The notes: generated by a model from the sequence alone, not told the origin. DNA of 64,000 bases from Leptospiraceae bacterium (GCA_026418015.1 JAOACE010000015.1:33789-97788); one strand, 5' to 3'. Counted from the first letter of the stretch, positions 25,130 to 35,742 are shown. A program made the numbers and translations.

Positions 25130-25876
25130 TTAATTTTTCTTTATTTCTTCTTTAAACAAAATTTGTCGATAGTTGAATTTCTTTCCTAATTGGTGAAAGA
25201 TTTCTATCGATTTTTTTAAATTTTCGTTTTGTTGATCTATTAAGGCAGATTTATCTACTATCCATAGAATAGGTTGGTTAATTCTTTCGTAAATTTCTGC
25301 TCTATGTACATACTTAAAGATTTTGTACTTAACACAAGTGTTTTCTTGTGGATAATAGCATAAACGTGGTTCTATCAAAGTCCAAATGAGGGGGATTGAC
25401 GGATATAATTCATCATACAAAATAAGTTGAACAATTTTAGGATAATGTGCAGCAATTTCTAATGACAAAAGATTCTGGAATCCTTGCGACACAATACGAA
25501 TATTTTTATAATGAAATTCTAAAAATTCGTACAAGGTATTGATAAAATCTAATGTTTTGTTAAAATCTTGATAAATTTGCTTTTCCTTAATAACAATATA
25601 GCAACTTTGATTTTGATCTAATATACTAAAAGAATCTGGGTTTGAATCTTCTAAAAAAATCAAAGAACAACTATCGGATTGTTCTGGAAGTTGAATCAAT
25701 TCATTTTCAAATGGGATACGATAATAATCATAAATTTTTTTTATATTTTTATCGATAAAGATAGATTTTTCTTTTTCGTTTAATGTGTGTTTTTCGTAAT
25801 TGATGGAAAAAAATAACAAAAATATCAGTATAATTCCGATAATGATAAAAATAAATTTTTTTATAAGCGAATTCAT
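25130..25876 (-). CDS. Membrane-anchored alpha/beta-hydrolase-like protein lacking the nucleophile
   Basis: This 248-residue protein has one N-terminal membrane segment (residues 7-25) and then an extracytoplasmic domain. IRIVSQGFQNLLSLEIAAHYP resembles the nucleophile elbow and following helix of alpha/beta hydrolases, and QPILWIVDKSALIDQQ resembles the strand with the acidic residue. The GxSxG Ser position reads SQGFQ, so the usual nucleophile is missing or displaced. It may be an inactive, binding-only relative; I am not sure of the fold. It diverges from the GH31 gene with 12 bases between the two start codons. Confidence 0.4.
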   Translation of the reverse strand: MNSLIKKFIFIIIGIILIFLLFFSINYEKHTLNEKEKSIFIDKNIKKIYDYYRIPFENELIQLPEQSDSCSLIFLEDSNPDSFSILDQNQSCYIVIKEKQIYQDFNKTLDFINTLYEFLEFHYKNIRIVSQGFQNLLSLEIAAHYPKIVQLILYDELYPSIPLIWTLIEPRLCYYPQENTCVKYKIFKYVHRAEIYERINQPILWIVDKSALIDQQNENLKKSIEIFHQLGKKFNYRQILFKEEIKKN

Positions 25877-25888
25877 AAAAAATTATGA

Positions 25889-28252
25889 ATGCAAGTTTTT
25901 GTTATGAGTAAAGAAGTGCAAGATCAATTTAAAAATATCATACAAATTTATAGCTATGGTAAAAATGTCTTTCGTTTTTGTTTTTTTGGAAAAGAAGATG
26001 TTTCCACAATTCCGATATTAGAAAAAGAATCTAATATAACTGTTTTTAAAGATCCAGAAAGTAAAATTCAGGCGAAAAAAAAGAATCTTCATTTTATTTA
26101 TGATCCTCCAACTAGAAATATTCGTTTTGATTACGAAAATCATCACTATTTTTCTGGATTAGTTAACGCAAAAGAAGATCCCAATTTTTTAAGTTTATAT
26201 TTATATGATGAAGTAAACATTTATGGTTTAGGTGCTATAAACGGAAAATACAACAGGAATCAAGGGGAATTTATTTTAAGAAATATCGATACCTTTTTTT
26301 ATAAAATCCAAAACCAGCCTTATGCATCATTCCCATTTTTATTGCTTCGAAATAAAAACTCATCGAAACATTTTGCTATCTTGATTTATACTTCTTATCC
26401 AATAAAATTAAAAGTCCAAAAAAATATCAATTTCCCCGATAAATACGAAATCCATTTTTCTTATTATTATAAAAGAGAAACAGAAATAATTGATTTTTTT
26501 CTTTTTATTGGCTCTGTCGAAGAAATCATCACAAGTTTGATAAAATTAACAGGATATCCATTTTTTCCACCCATTTGGGCAATTGGTTATCATCAATCTC
26601 GATGGTCTTATAAAACCCAGTCGAAGGTGTTGGAAATTGCAAAAGAAGCGCGAAACCATAATTTACCCTTGGATGCCATTTACTTGGATATTCATTATAT
26701 GAATAAATATAAAGTGTTTACGTGGCATCCAGAAAGGTTTCCAAACCCAGAAAAACTTATCGAAGAATTAAATACCTTAGGCATAAAATTAGTTACCATT
26801 GTTGATCCGGGGGTTGCGATTGATCCCGACTATTTAATCTACAAAGAAGGTGTAGAGAATAACTACTTTTGTAAAGATGGAAGTTCAAAAGAGAATGCTT
26901 TTTATACAGGAAAGGTTTGGCCAGGGAAGGTTCATTTTCCCGATTTTTCTAAAATAGAAGTACGTGAATGGTGGTCGAATCATGTAAAAAAATTTCTCGA
27001 AATGGGGATTAGTGGTATTTGGAATGATATGAATGAACCTGTTCTACTTATGGGCAAGACGAATGAACCTTTAAACGAAACGATTACCCATAAAGATGCA
27101 AGTCATTTAAAAATACGAAATATTTATGCTAATCTAGAAGCAGAAGCAACTTACAATGCTTTTAAACTGTTAAACACAAATCAAAGACCATTTATATTAT
27201 CGCGTTCTGGAACAATTGGGCTACAAAAATGGTCTGCTTTATGGACAGGTGACAATCATTCTTCTTGGGAACATCTTCGCGAAAACTTATATATGGTTGT
27301 TAACCTGAATTTATCGGGAATGTTTTTCTGTGGTGCGGATATTGGAGGGTTTGGGGCTCCAAGAAAAGGTTTGTTATCTCTTTTTAAATTATTTAAAGAA
27401 CCTGAATTGTTCGAACGTTGGAATGAATTGGGTTCTCTTCTTCCTTTTTTTAGGAATCATACAGTACTTTTTTCGTATCAACAAGAGCCATGGAAATTTC
27501 CGCAAACAACTTTTGAACGCGTCAAGATACACATAAAGCGAAGATATCAACTTTTGTTGTATTATTATTATTTATTTTACTTGGCACACAAAGAAGGCTT
27601 ACCCATTATTAGGCCAGTTTTTTACGAGTTCGACACATTAGAGGACGACGAAAAATTAAAAGACCAATTTTTTATAGGAAAAAACCTATTAGCATGTCCA
27701 GTATTATATCCAAACCTTAATAAACTTTCTGTATTTTTACCACCTGGTTCTTGGTACGAATTCGAAACTAGTAAACTTTACAATGGAAATCGTTGGGTAG
27801 AATTTTCGATAGAAAGGGGATATTATCCTTTATTTGTTCGCGGAGGTACAATACTTCCTATTGTTTATCCTGGAATCAACGCAGAGCAAACGTTAAAAAA
27901 CGAAATCTTTTTGGAAATCTATCCAGAGAATCAAATGCAAGGTTATTTATATTTAGACGACGGTTTAACGATGAATTATCATCATTCAAACTTTTTTGCT
28001 GTTATAACAGGAGAAAGAGAAAACAATGGAGATATTCACTTAAAATACGAAATCATCAATAAAACCTTTACACCAGAACAAAACACGGTAAAATTACGCT
28101 TGCCAATTGCCTATAAATATATCTATTTTAAGAAAAAGAAAAAAAATGCGATTCAAAGAGATTTGTTTGCAGAAGATAGAAAATTTAGTATATCGGAGTT
28201 TAGTCTGCCACTATTAGAAAATTGGGAAGTTAGTATAACAATAGATAGATAA
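25889..28252 (+). CDS. Glycoside hydrolase family 31 alpha-glucosidase
   Basis: This 787-residue protein has the GH31 architecture: an N-terminal beta-sandwich, a TIM barrel and C-terminal beta domains. IWNDMNEP holds the nucleophile Asp380, and WTGDNHSSW holds the acid/base Asp455. [12 protein letters not shown] and [10 protein letters not shown] are typical sugar-binding stretches at the start of the barrel. Family members release glucose or xylose from alpha-linked ends of oligosaccharides or glycogen-type polymers. No signal peptide is seen, so it is cytoplasmic. A second ATG lies five codons in (25904). It is followed 5 bases later by msrB. Confidence 0.93.
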   Translation: MQVFVMSKEVQDQFKNIIQIYSYGKNVFRFCFFGKEDVSTIPILEKESNITVFKDPESKIQAKKKNLHFIYDPPTRNIRFDYENHHYFSGLVNAKEDPNFLSLYLYDEVNIYGLGAINGKYNRNQGEFILRNIDTFFYKIQNQPYASFPFLLLRNKNSSKHFAILIYTSYPIKLKVQKNINFPDKYEIHFSYYYKRETEIIDFFLFIGSVEEIITSLIKLTGYPFFPPIWAIGYHQSRWSYKTQSKVLEIAKEARNHNLPLDAIYLDIHYMNKYKVFTWHPERFPNPEKLIEELNTLGIKLVTIVDPGVAIDPDYLIYKEGVENNYFCKDGSSKENAFYTGKVWPGKVHFPDFSKIEVREWWSNHVKKFLEMGISGIWNDMNEPVLLMGKTNEPLNETITHKDASHLKIRNIYANLEAEATYNAFKLLNTNQRPFILSRSGTIGLQKWSALWTGDNHSSWEHLRENLYMVVNLNLSGMFFCGADIGGFGAPRKGLLSLFKLFKEPELFERWNELGSLLPFFRNHTVLFSYQQEPWKFPQTTFERVKIHIKRRYQLLLYYYYLFYLAHKEGLPIIRPVFYEFDTLEDDEKLKDQFFIGKNLLACPVLYPNLNKLSVFLPPGSWYEFETSKLYNGNRWVEFSIERGYYPLFVRGGTILPIVYPGINAEQTLKNEIFLEIYPENQMQGYLYLDDGLTMNYHHSNFFAVITGERENNGDIHLKYEIINKTFTPEQNTVKLRLPIAYKYIYFKKKKKNAIQRDLFAEDRKFSISEFSLPLLENWEVSITIDR

Positions 28253-28257
28253 AATAT

Positions 28258-28758
28258 ATGAGCATTCAAAACGAACAAATATCAGAAAAATTGGTCCAAC
28301 AAAAGTTTTATATTCGAGGGAATTATCAAGAATTGTTGAATTATACATACGACGGAGAGAAAATCCATCTCGAAGAAGAGGAATGGAAACAATTCTTGAA
28401 TGAATGGCAGTATTATATTATAAGAAATAAAGGTACAGAAAGAGCATTTACCGGAAGTTATTATAAAAATCATCAAGAAGGAATTTATACTTGTTTAGCA
28501 TGTGGTTTACCATTATTTGAATCTAACGCGAAATATGATTCTGGCAGTGGTTGGCCTTCTTTTTATCAACCCATAAAAAAAGAAAATGAGCCATTAAGAA
28601 TTCAAGAGGAAATCGATTTATCTTATGGAATGATTCGAACCGAGATCATGTGTAATCGTTGTGGTGGACATTTGGGGCATGTATTTCCCGATGGACCGCG
28701 TCCTACGGGCCTTCGTTATTGTGTTAACTCTGCTTCTATACGCTTTGTTGCTAAGTAG
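28258..28758 (+). CDS. msrB: Peptide-methionine (R)-S-oxide reductase MsrB
   Basis: This 166-residue enzyme repairs the R-sulfoxide of methionine in proteins. CLACG and CNRCGGH give the structural zinc site of four Cys. SGSGWPSF is the substrate-binding motif, and RYCVNSAS holds the catalytic Cys. A basic N-terminal extension of about 35 residues is present. No signal peptide is seen, so it acts in the cytoplasm. It is probably expressed with the GH31 gene 5 bases upstream, although no functional link is evident. Its last 8 bases overlap the convergent GGDEF/EAL gene. Confidence 0.94.
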   Translation: MSIQNEQISEKLVQQKFYIRGNYQELLNYTYDGEKIHLEEEEWKQFLNEWQYYIIRNKGTERAFTGSYYKNHQEGIYTCLACGLPLFESNAKYDSGSGWPSFYQPIKKENEPLRIQEEIDLSYGMIRTEIMCNRCGGHLGHVFPDGPRPTGLRYCVNSASIRFVAK

Positions 28759-30925
28759 TTAGAATCATTTCTTCGATAGGTAATGGTTTAGATAATAAAA
28801 AACCTTGACAATAATCTATATTAATATTTCTTAAAAATTCTAATTGTTCTTGGGTTTCGATTCCTTCTGCAATAGTTTTTAAACCTAATTGTTCAGATAA
28901 ATTATAAATTGTTTTTATAATTGTACTTGATCTTTTCTCTTGATAATTCTGAATAAAGATTTTATCGATTTTAATGTAATCAACATCTAAGTCCATAATA
29001 TATCTTAAAGAAGAATAACCTGTTCCAAAATCATCAATAGAGATTTTTAACCCAATATCTTTAAGTTTTTTTATTGTTTGTTTTGCATATTCAAAAGATT
29101 CTATGTAAGAACTTTCTGTTAATTCAATTGTAAATCGACTTAGATCTAGTTGAGAATCTAAAAATATTTGTAAGATTTGATCTACTAAATAATCATCATT
29201 AAAACTAACTGTGGACAAATTAATAGAGAATGTTTTATCTTTCGCGATAAACAATTTTTCTTTGTAGGTTTTTAGAAAATGTTTGATTAAAGAAATTTCG
29301 AAACTTTTAATCAAACCCGATTTTTCTAATAAAGGAATAAATTGAATTGGAGAAATATTGCCATATTGTTTATCATTCCATCTCGATAAAACCTCGTATC
29401 CAGAAATCTTTAAATCTTGAATTCTGTAATAAGGTTGAAATACCAGATAAAATTCGTTCTCGAAATTCGAATAATCATGTTTTTGTTGAATTAATAAGCT
29501 AAACTTCGATTTTTCTTCCAAGGATTTTTGATAAAACTCTATATTTTTTATATTTTCTGTTTTACTTTTTTTTAAAGATAATTGAGCTAATTGATAGATA
29601 GAATTTGCATTTTCTGAATCGTTTGGATAGATAGAAACACCACAATGAAAGTTTAAGTAGAATTCCAAATGATGAATTTGAACCTTCTTGTTCAAAGAAT
29701 AAAATACTTCTTGTAGCCAATGTTTTGGGTTTTCTTTATGTTCATCAGGAATTTGTATAAAGATTCCAAATTCATCTGAACGAATTCGCGAAATTACTGC
29801 ATTTTGTTTTTGATTAAAATGATTCATTAGATTTTTACTAAATTCCTTTAAGATTAAATTAGCAAAATCTTTGTCAAAAAAAACGTTTAAATCCGTAAAA
29901 TTCTGGATATCTAATAATATACAGGCAAACGCTTTATCTTTGTTATTATTTATAAAATTAGTTAAATAATTCAAGAAGATGGATTCGTTTGGTAAATTTG
30001 TTAAAGGATCAAAAAAATCTATTTCTAAAGTATCTAATGTTTTATCTTTATTTGTTTCGAACCCAATAGAAATAAATTTTGTTTTATTGTCGTAGGTTTC
30101 TATGGGAATAATAAATTGTTTTATAAAAAATAATTCTCCTTGTTTATTCTTGTTCACAAAAACAGAAGTAAATGGTTGATGATTTTTTATTTTATCCCAA
30201 AGCGATTTAAAAAATATTTCAGGTTGAATACCAGATTTAAAAATACTGGTTTTTTTTCCAATTAGTTCTATGCTACTATAGCCAGAGATTTTAGAAACAT
30301 AGGGACTAACATATTCGATTATTCCATTTTTGTCTGTAATCAAAAACCAGATTTTTCCTAATTCAATTGCAGAAAAGAGGTTAAAAGAATGCTTATAATT
30401 TTCGAAAAACTTCATTAAAATCGAAAGATTTCTTTGGAAGGAATAAAACCTATCAAAAAAAGCATTGATAAAATAATCGGATTTTTGTGTAAAAAGGCAA
30501 ATCAGAATACTTTCTTCGTGATTAATGGGAGTTCTTAGTATTAAATAAGATTTGATTTGGTTTTGTTTTAGGGATTTTTTTAAATTCGCCGAAAAATAAT
30601 TGTTTGTTTCTTCTATGTTATTATTTACATAGATAGAAGTTTGTTTTAATTTTTCGATATCTATATGATGGTTTAAATCGTATTCTACCTGATCGAATCG
30701 AAAATCAAAATTATCCGAAAAAGAGATGAGTTTAATAAAGCTTAAATTCTTGTTAAAAATAGCAGTCCAAATAAAGACAAAATCGCTGTAATTGTTTAAA
30801 TGCATATGAATATCTTTTAGAATTTCTTCGATAGATTTAAACTGAAAGATACACTCATAAATTCTATCCAAGATAATTTCTATTTCTTTAAGAGAATAAG
30901 GTTTTGGTGAAAGTTCGTTAAGCAT
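28751..30925 (-). CDS. GAF/PAS-GGDEF-EAL protein, probable c-di-GMP phosphodiesterase
   Basis: This 724-residue protein has a GAF-like N-terminus (about 1-180), a PAS domain ([20 protein letters not shown]), a GGDEF domain and a C-terminal EAL domain. In the GGDEF domain the motif reads RSDEF instead of GGDEF, so cyclase activity is doubtful; such domains often bind GTP as a regulator. The EAL domain has EVL for EAL, but keeps the [18 protein letters not shown] and AEGIET motifs needed for metal binding and catalysis. The net role is therefore probably c-di-GMP breakdown in the cytoplasm. It may act with the PilZ-like protein nearby. Its 3' end overlaps msrB by 8 bases. Confidence 0.88.
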   Translation of the reverse strand: MLNELSPKPYSLKEIEIILDRIYECIFQFKSIEEILKDIHMHLNNYSDFVFIWTAIFNKNLSFIKLISFSDNFDFRFDQVEYDLNHHIDIEKLKQTSIYVNNNIEETNNYFSANLKKSLKQNQIKSYLILRTPINHEESILICLFTQKSDYFINAFFDRFYSFQRNLSILMKFFENYKHSFNLFSAIELGKIWFLITDKNGIIEYVSPYVSKISGYSSIELIGKKTSIFKSGIQPEIFFKSLWDKIKNHQPFTSVFVNKNKQGELFFIKQFIIPIETYDNKTKFISIGFETNKDKTLDTLEIDFFDPLTNLPNESIFLNYLTNFINNNKDKAFACILLDIQNFTDLNVFFDKDFANLILKEFSKNLMNHFNQKQNAVISRIRSDEFGIFIQIPDEHKENPKHWLQEVFYSLNKKVQIHHLEFYLNFHCGVSIYPNDSENANSIYQLAQLSLKKSKTENIKNIEFYQKSLEEKSKFSLLIQQKHDYSNFENEFYLVFQPYYRIQDLKISGYEVLSRWNDKQYGNISPIQFIPLLEKSGLIKSFEISLIKHFLKTYKEKLFIAKDKTFSINLSTVSFNDDYLVDQILQIFLDSQLDLSRFTIELTESSYIESFEYAKQTIKKLKDIGLKISIDDFGTGYSSLRYIMDLDVDYIKIDKIFIQNYQEKRSSTIIKTIYNLSEQLGLKTIAEGIETQEQLEFLRNINIDYCQGFLLSKPLPIEEMILTT

Positions 30926-30978
30926 TGAATATCCTTTTTGTTAAATAAAGCTTTTTTAGTTGTAAATCAAGATTTTTT

Positions 30979-31425
30979 TTAAGTTTTATGATTTTTTTCT
31001 ATTTGTTGGGATGCTAATCTATCGGCAATTTTGTTTTTTTCTCTTGGTATGTGAACAATTCTATGTTGAGGAAAAAGAGAAAGTAAAGCTTTAACCTTTT
31101 CGTGTATTTCTTTTAGGTTGGAACTTTTTATCTTGTATTCTCCTAAAAGTTGTTTTACTACTAGTTCTGAGTCTAAAAAGATTTCTAAAAAATAGAATTC
31201 GGGATTGGTAATATGTTTTAATACTTCTTCTAAACCAAAAAGTAATGCACTATATTCGGCAAAATTATTGGTATTAATTCCTAAGCCTTTACTGATTTCG
31301 AATAAGGGTTGATCATCTATATATGCAACAGCACCTGCACCAGCTGGCCCTGGATTTCCTTTCGAAGCACCATCACAGTATAGTTGTATGGTCTTTAAAA
31401 AAAGATCATTTTTACGAGAATTCAT
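30979..31425 (-). CDS. rnhA: Ribonuclease H type 1
   Basis: This 148-residue RNase HI cuts RNA in RNA-DNA hybrids. The four acidic active-site residues are visible: Asp in YCDGASKGNPGPAG, Glu in NNFAEYSALLFGL, Asp in FLDSELVVKQL and Asp in KNKIADRLA. Length fits the plain RNase HI/YpdQ type without a hybrid-binding domain. The start overlaps the end of mltG by 4 bases (ATGA on the minus strand), giving an operon mltG-rnhA. The 53 bases beyond its stop toward the GGDEF/EAL gene show no terminator. Confidence 0.9.
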   Translation of the reverse strand: MNSRKNDLFLKTIQLYCDGASKGNPGPAGAGAVAYIDDQPLFEISKGLGINTNNFAEYSALLFGLEEVLKHITNPEFYFLEIFLDSELVVKQLLGEYKIKSSNLKEIHEKVKALLSLFPQHRIVHIPREKNKIADRLASQQIEKNHKT

Positions 31426-32408
31426 TGTACTTTATCCCAATATTCTTTTTTTGCTTTTACATGATCCGAATAGTTTTTAGAAAAGTAATGTTTTCCATCT
31501 TCTATGCGTACAAAAAAAAGATAATCCGTATTCGCTGGGTAAAAGGCTGCATATATTGCTTGATATCCTGGGTTAGATATGGGAGTTGGCGGAAGTCCTT
31601 TATATCTATAAGTATTGTAGGGAGAATCGATCTCTAAATCCTTTAAGGTTAATTTTTTCTTCGGATCTTTAAGAATATATTGTATGGTTGGATCTGCCTG
31701 GAGCTTCATTTTTTTCTTTAAACGATTGTAATAAACACTTGCCATTAAAGGTAATTCATCTCTATGGACAGCTTCGCGTTCAATAATAGATGCAATAATA
31801 ACCTTTTCGTAGATTTCTTTGGGATTGATGCTCTGATAGTTAGGATAAATTTTTGCTAATTTTTCGTAGAACATTTTTATCATGATTTCGTGGATTTGTT
31901 GAATTTTTAATTGTGGGTCGATTGTATACGTTTCGGGAAATAAGAATCCTTCGGTAGTTGGACCAGCAATTCGATATTTTTCTAGAATTTCTTTATCACT
32001 TGTTAAATCCAGAAATTCTTTTTTGTTAGAAATAAACTGCTGTTCTTTAAAATAATCTGCAATTTGTTCGTTTGTCCAACCTTCTATAATGGTAAACTGA
32101 ATCATTTTTACTCTACCAGAATGTAAGAGATCTAATATTTCCCAAGAGGACATTTGTGTATCGATTTCGTAAACCCCTGCTTTGATGTTCTTTGCTTTAC
32201 CAGTAATCTTGGCTAAAATTTTAAAATAGAGTTCGCTTTTTATTAGGTTTTTTTCTTTTAGTTTTTCTGCAACATAGCTTAATGATTTTCCTTTGGGAAC
32301 GGTAAAAAGAATTTTTTGAGATGCTTCGTTAGGCGACAAATTACCGTAAAGAATGAATGTTATTCCCAAAATGATCAAAAATATGCTTATGTAGATATGC
32401 TTTTTCAT
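31422..32408 (-). CDS. mltG: Endolytic murein transglycosylase
   Basis: This 328-residue protein of the YceG/MltG family cuts nascent glycan strands at the inner membrane and sets their length. An N-terminal membrane segment (about residues 5-25) is followed by a LysM-like region (FTVPKGKSLSYVAEKLKEKN). The catalytic Glu lies in IASIIEREAV, with ADPTIQYIL and YNTYRYKGLPPTPISNPG typical of the catalytic domain. It sits 3 bases after the glycosyltransferase gene and overlaps rnhA by 4, so it is part of a run of minus-strand genes. Confidence 0.93.
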   Translation of the reverse strand: MKKHIYISIFLIILGITFILYGNLSPNEASQKILFTVPKGKSLSYVAEKLKEKNLIKSELYFKILAKITGKAKNIKAGVYEIDTQMSSWEILDLLHSGRVKMIQFTIIEGWTNEQIADYFKEQQFISNKKEFLDLTSDKEILEKYRIAGPTTEGFLFPETYTIDPQLKIQQIHEIMIKMFYEKLAKIYPNYQSINPKEIYEKVIIASIIEREAVHRDELPLMASVYYNRLKKKMKLQADPTIQYILKDPKKKLTLKDLEIDSPYNTYRYKGLPPTPISNPGYQAIYAAFYPANTDYLFFVRIEDGKHYFSKNYSDHVKAKKEYWDKVQ

Positions 32409-32411
32409 AGG

Positions 32412-33239
32412 TTAATGCCTTTTTTGTTTTAATGATTGAACTTTATAATCTGGTCTTAGGTTGGAGGGCCTTTCGATGAGTTTTTTTTGTAATTCGTACA
32501 TTTTTGCATTTTTTAAAAAAGTAGAAAAAGAGGAAGCAACAGCAATCGTAAAACCAGCAAATCCATCGAGAAATCCTAGTTTAAAAACATAAATTTCTAA
32601 AAATTTCACGATAGGTTTATAGATACATTTTAAAATACTAAATCTTTTGTTGCGATGATACCGATTAAACGCAACAATAGAAGAAAATTTATTGATTGTA
32701 TCGATTTGATGAGATAAATCTTTAAAACTGTAATGGATAATATCTCCTTTAAGTTTTCCACCTTTCCCTTTGATTTCTATGTAATCGTGGGGATTTTCTC
32801 CTACCCATACAGCGAAATCTTTCTTAAAGAGTCTATATCGCCTTTGTGGATACCACCCACTATGATAGATAAACCTTCCTAGATGATAAGTTAAGCGAGG
32901 AATTTTAAATCCATTATATTGATTCATTCTTTCGGGCTGTTTTTTTAATTCTAATATTTCGTTTTTTAGTTTTGGCGAAATGCGTTCGTCCGCGTCCAAA
33001 GAAATTACCCATTCATACTTACACAATGTTAAGGCACGATTTTTTTGTTCTACGTGTCCATCAAATTCATGTTGATAAAACTTTACTTTAGAGAATGATG
33101 TTGCAATTTCTTTTGTTTTATCTGTACTAAAAGAATCTAGGACGATGATTTCTTCACAAATTTCATAGAGCGATTCGATACAATCCTTGATGTTTTTTTC
33201 TTCGTTGTAAGTAATGATAGCTCCACTGATTGGTACCAT
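32412..33239 (-). CDS. Family 2 glycosyltransferase, lipopolysaccharide-core type
   Basis: This 275-residue GT-A-fold enzyme begins SGAIITYNEEKNIKDCIESL, has LDSFSTDKTKEIA for the nucleotide site and SLDADERIS with the DxD-like metal site. The whole outline, including the basic middle and the amphipathic C-terminus (KLGFLDGFAGFTIAVAS), resembles WaaE/KdtX-type core sugar transferases. It probably adds a heptose or glucose to envelope glycolipid at the inner face of the inner membrane. It lies 2 bases after the hydratase-like gene and 3 bases before mltG. Confidence 0.82.
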   Translation of the reverse strand: MVPISGAIITYNEEKNIKDCIESLYEICEEIIVLDSFSTDKTKEIATSFSKVKFYQHEFDGHVEQKNRALTLCKYEWVISLDADERISPKLKNEILELKKQPERMNQYNGFKIPRLTYHLGRFIYHSGWYPQRRYRLFKKDFAVWVGENPHDYIEIKGKGGKLKGDIIHYSFKDLSHQIDTINKFSSIVAFNRYHRNKRFSILKCIYKPIVKFLEIYVFKLGFLDGFAGFTIAVASSFSTFLKNAKMYELQKKLIERPSNLRPDYKVQSLKQKRH

Positions 33240-33241
33240 AA

Positions 33242-34024
33242 CTATTCTTCTTTATAAATGGGTTTTCGTTTTTCTTCGATGGATTGGATTGCTTCGAGAA
33301 AATCTTTTGTTGTATAATTTAAAGATTGACTTAAAGATTCTAATTCCAATGCTTCTTCTAAGGATTGCACTTTATAAAGATTTTTCTTTAACATTCGTAA
33401 AGGTTGAGGTGCATTCATAGAGATTTCTTTAGCAATTTCTATGGTTTTTTCTAGAATCTCTTCGCGAGAAAAAAGTCCATGGCATAATCCCATTTTGTAT
33501 GCTTCTTCTCCATTGATGACTTTTCCCGTAAACAATAATTCTTGTGCATAGTGTAAACCTGCAACTTCTTTTACTAAAAAGCTTGAACCCATTCCAGGAT
33601 GGATTCCAATCTTTACAAAATTAAAAGCATATTTTCCATCTGGAACAAAATATCTTAGATCACATGCCAATGCTAAGGATAAAGAAGCACCAATTGCGTG
33701 ACCATTCACAGCTGCAATAACGATAAAAGGACATCTTCGAACTTCTAAAAAAAGATTATAAAAATACTTCATAAATTTTTGGTTTTCTTCTTGGGGTTTA
33801 GTTGCAAAACTTTTTAACAATTCCAAATCACCACCACTAGAAAACACATCGTTTTTCCCAGTTAGAATTAATACACGAATCAGGTTTTTTTCGGAACTAA
33901 TTTCTTTGAGAGTTTTGTTAAATTCTTGTCCCATTTCTAATGTCATAGAGTTACGTGTTAAGGGATTATTAAAATAAAGGATTGATATATAAGAATCTAT
34001 TTTTTTTAGGTCGATTAAAGACAT
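33242..34024 (-). CDS. Enoyl-CoA hydratase/isomerase-family protein
   Basis: This 260-residue crotonase-fold protein has the CoA-binding and oxyanion-hole motifs (VFSSGGDLE, NGHAIGASLSLALACDLRY). Of the two acid-base Glu residues of true hydratases, the second is present (AQELLFTG), but the first, normally in PE before VKxG, is replaced in FNFVKIGIHPG. The reaction may therefore be isomerisation or another crotonase chemistry rather than hydration. AGAGGAG precedes the start, 3 bases after the small membrane protein gene. It is the third gene of an operon with the NSS transporter. Confidence 0.8.
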   Translation of the reverse strand: MSLIDLKKIDSYISILYFNNPLTRNSMTLEMGQEFNKTLKEISSEKNLIRVLILTGKNDVFSSGGDLELLKSFATKPQEENQKFMKYFYNLFLEVRRCPFIVIAAVNGHAIGASLSLALACDLRYFVPDGKYAFNFVKIGIHPGMGSSFLVKEVAGLHYAQELLFTGKVINGEEAYKMGLCHGLFSREEILEKTIEIAKEISMNAPQPLRMLKKNLYKVQSLEEALELESLSQSLNYTTKDFLEAIQSIEEKRKPIYKEE

Positions 34025-34027
34025 CGT

Positions 34028-34177
34028 TTACTCCTCTATGTCTGGGGGTTCGTCTAAGGTAGAATGCAAATGTTCAATACTCTTTTTATGGGTTAAAACA
34101 AGATACAATGTCCAACCAAAAAATATCGATACAAACGATATGGAAGTAATCATAATAATCCAGCCACCTATGGTCAT
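34028..34177 (-). CDS. Small single-span membrane protein, likely NSS transporter partner
   Basis: This 49-residue protein starts MTIGGWIIMITSISF, forms one membrane span (about residues 5-28) and ends in an acidic tail (LDEPPDIEE). AAAGGAG lies at the right distance upstream, within the last codons of the transporter gene, and the start is 2 bases after that gene's stop. Position and shape match the MetS-type small subunits found next to NSS-family transporters such as MetP in Corynebacterium. The function is an inference from context. The gene is short and easily missed. Confidence 0.75.
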   Translation of the reverse strand: MTIGGWIIMITSISFVSIFFGWTLYLVLTHKKSIEHLHSTLDEPPDIEE

Positions 34178-34179
34178 TT

Positions 34180-35742
34180 TTAAACTCCTTTATTTTCTTT
34201 TTTCCAGTTTCTATTGGCTTGTACAATTAGCAAAATAAAAAATATGCTTAAAAGTACAACGAAAAAGAAGGTAAATCTTGCAGTTGTGTTTGTTTGTAAA
34301 GTTTGTATGTAGGAAGGAAGTTTTTGGTATAGCCAAGAAATAAAAACGATCAACAAATAACTAGGAGAGACATATTTAATTACAAATTTAAAAATTTTAG
34401 GTATTTTGATTAATGAACCTTTGTGTGCTTCTTCGTATACCTTGTCTACTCCGAAAATCCAGGCACCAATGATAATTTGAATTGTAGCTAATACATAAAT
34501 ACCAAATGTTCCGATCCAAAAATCCATGTTATCTAATGCGACTAAGTCCTTCGAAAAATATATTACGAACAAAGAACCAATCAGCGTTATAAACGATAAC
34601 AAAGAAATACTTGTTCTTCTATTGGTTTTTAGTCCTTCTTCAAAAAAAGCAATGGCAGGTTGTAGCATAGAGATAGAACTGGTGATTGCGGCAATAAATA
34701 ATAATAAAAACCATAGAAACCCGAATAATTGTCCTATGGGCATTTTTTCGAATACATGGGGTAATGTAATAAATCCTAATTGAAAAACACTATCGCTAAT
34801 ACCTTCTTTTCCTAAAAATACAAAAGCAGCAGGAATTGTTATTAAACCACCTAACGCGACTTCTGCAAAAGTATTTCCAGCAGCAGATGTAGAGGCTGAT
34901 AAAATCACATCATCGTTCTTTTTTAAATAACTTGCATAAGTAATAATGACACCAAACCCAACAGAGAGAGAAAAAAAGATTTGTCCAGCAGCTGCTAACC
35001 ACATATCTGCATTCATTAAGGATTCTATAAAACTTTTTTCTGATGTTGCTGGATTCCACATAAATCCTAAACCATTTAGAAGATTTCTTTCTGGATAATT
35101 GAGATCTGGCGTTCCTAAGGTTAAAACGCGTCCTAAGATGATCAATGCAATTAAAAATAACAAAGGAATGCCAATTTTACTAATCATTTCTATCCCTTTT
35201 ACTAATCCTCGGTAAATAATCCACATATTCAAAAGATAGCAAAGTAATATAAAAAACAAAATAGGGGTATGATTGGAGTCAAAAACAATACCATCTTGTT
35301 TCATTCCAGTAAAGTTCGTAAAAAATTCGATATAAGCATTCCCTCCCTGAAACAACGGAAATGTACCAATTAAATATAAATAAGCATAGTACAAACACCA
35401 TGCTTCTATTAAAATGTAATACATAAAAATTCCAACGGGAACGAGTAATCCCAAAAACCCTAAATAAGGTGATATACGATTATTCCATAAAATTCGAAAT
35501 ATACCAGGGGTTGAATGAAATCCTTTTTGTCCACCATATCTTCCAATCGTCCATTCCAACCAAGCTATGGGAATTCCAAGAAAGATTAATGCAAAAAAAT
35601 AAGGAATCATAAAAGTTCCCCCTTCGTATTTTGCTGCAAGTCCGGGAAAACGAATAAAATTACCTAGTCCAATAGCGCTTCCCATTACTGCGAGCACAAC
35701 ACCAATCAAGGAACCCCATTTTTCTTTTTTCGATGATTGCAT
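34180..35742 (-). CDS. Sodium-dependent transporter, NSS family
   Basis: This 520-residue protein has about 12 membrane spans and the neurotransmitter:sodium symporter signature GSAIGLGNFIRFPGLAAKYEG in the unwound first helix, which binds sodium and the amino-acid substrate. WLEWTIGRYGG and FFSLSVGFGVIITYASYL are also typical of bacterial LeuT/MhsT relatives. It should import an amino acid (or a related compound) with sodium; specificity cannot be read. It is first in a minus-strand operon with a 49-residue membrane protein and a crotonase-like enzyme. Confidence 0.93.
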   Translation of the reverse strand: MQSSKKEKWGSLIGVVLAVMGSAIGLGNFIRFPGLAAKYEGGTFMIPYFFALIFLGIPIAWLEWTIGRYGGQKGFHSTPGIFRILWNNRISPYLGFLGLLVPVGIFMYYILIEAWCLYYAYLYLIGTFPLFQGGNAYIEFFTNFTGMKQDGIVFDSNHTPILFFILLCYLLNMWIIYRGLVKGIEMISKIGIPLLFLIALIILGRVLTLGTPDLNYPERNLLNGLGFMWNPATSEKSFIESLMNADMWLAAAGQIFFSLSVGFGVIITYASYLKKNDDVILSASTSAAGNTFAEVALGGLITIPAAFVFLGKEGISDSVFQLGFITLPHVFEKMPIGQLFGFLWFLLLFIAAITSSISMLQPAIAFFEEGLKTNRRTSISLLSFITLIGSLFVIYFSKDLVALDNMDFWIGTFGIYVLATIQIIIGAWIFGVDKVYEEAHKGSLIKIPKIFKFVIKYVSPSYLLIVFISWLYQKLPSYIQTLQTNTTARFTFFFVVLLSIFFILLIVQANRNWKKENKGV

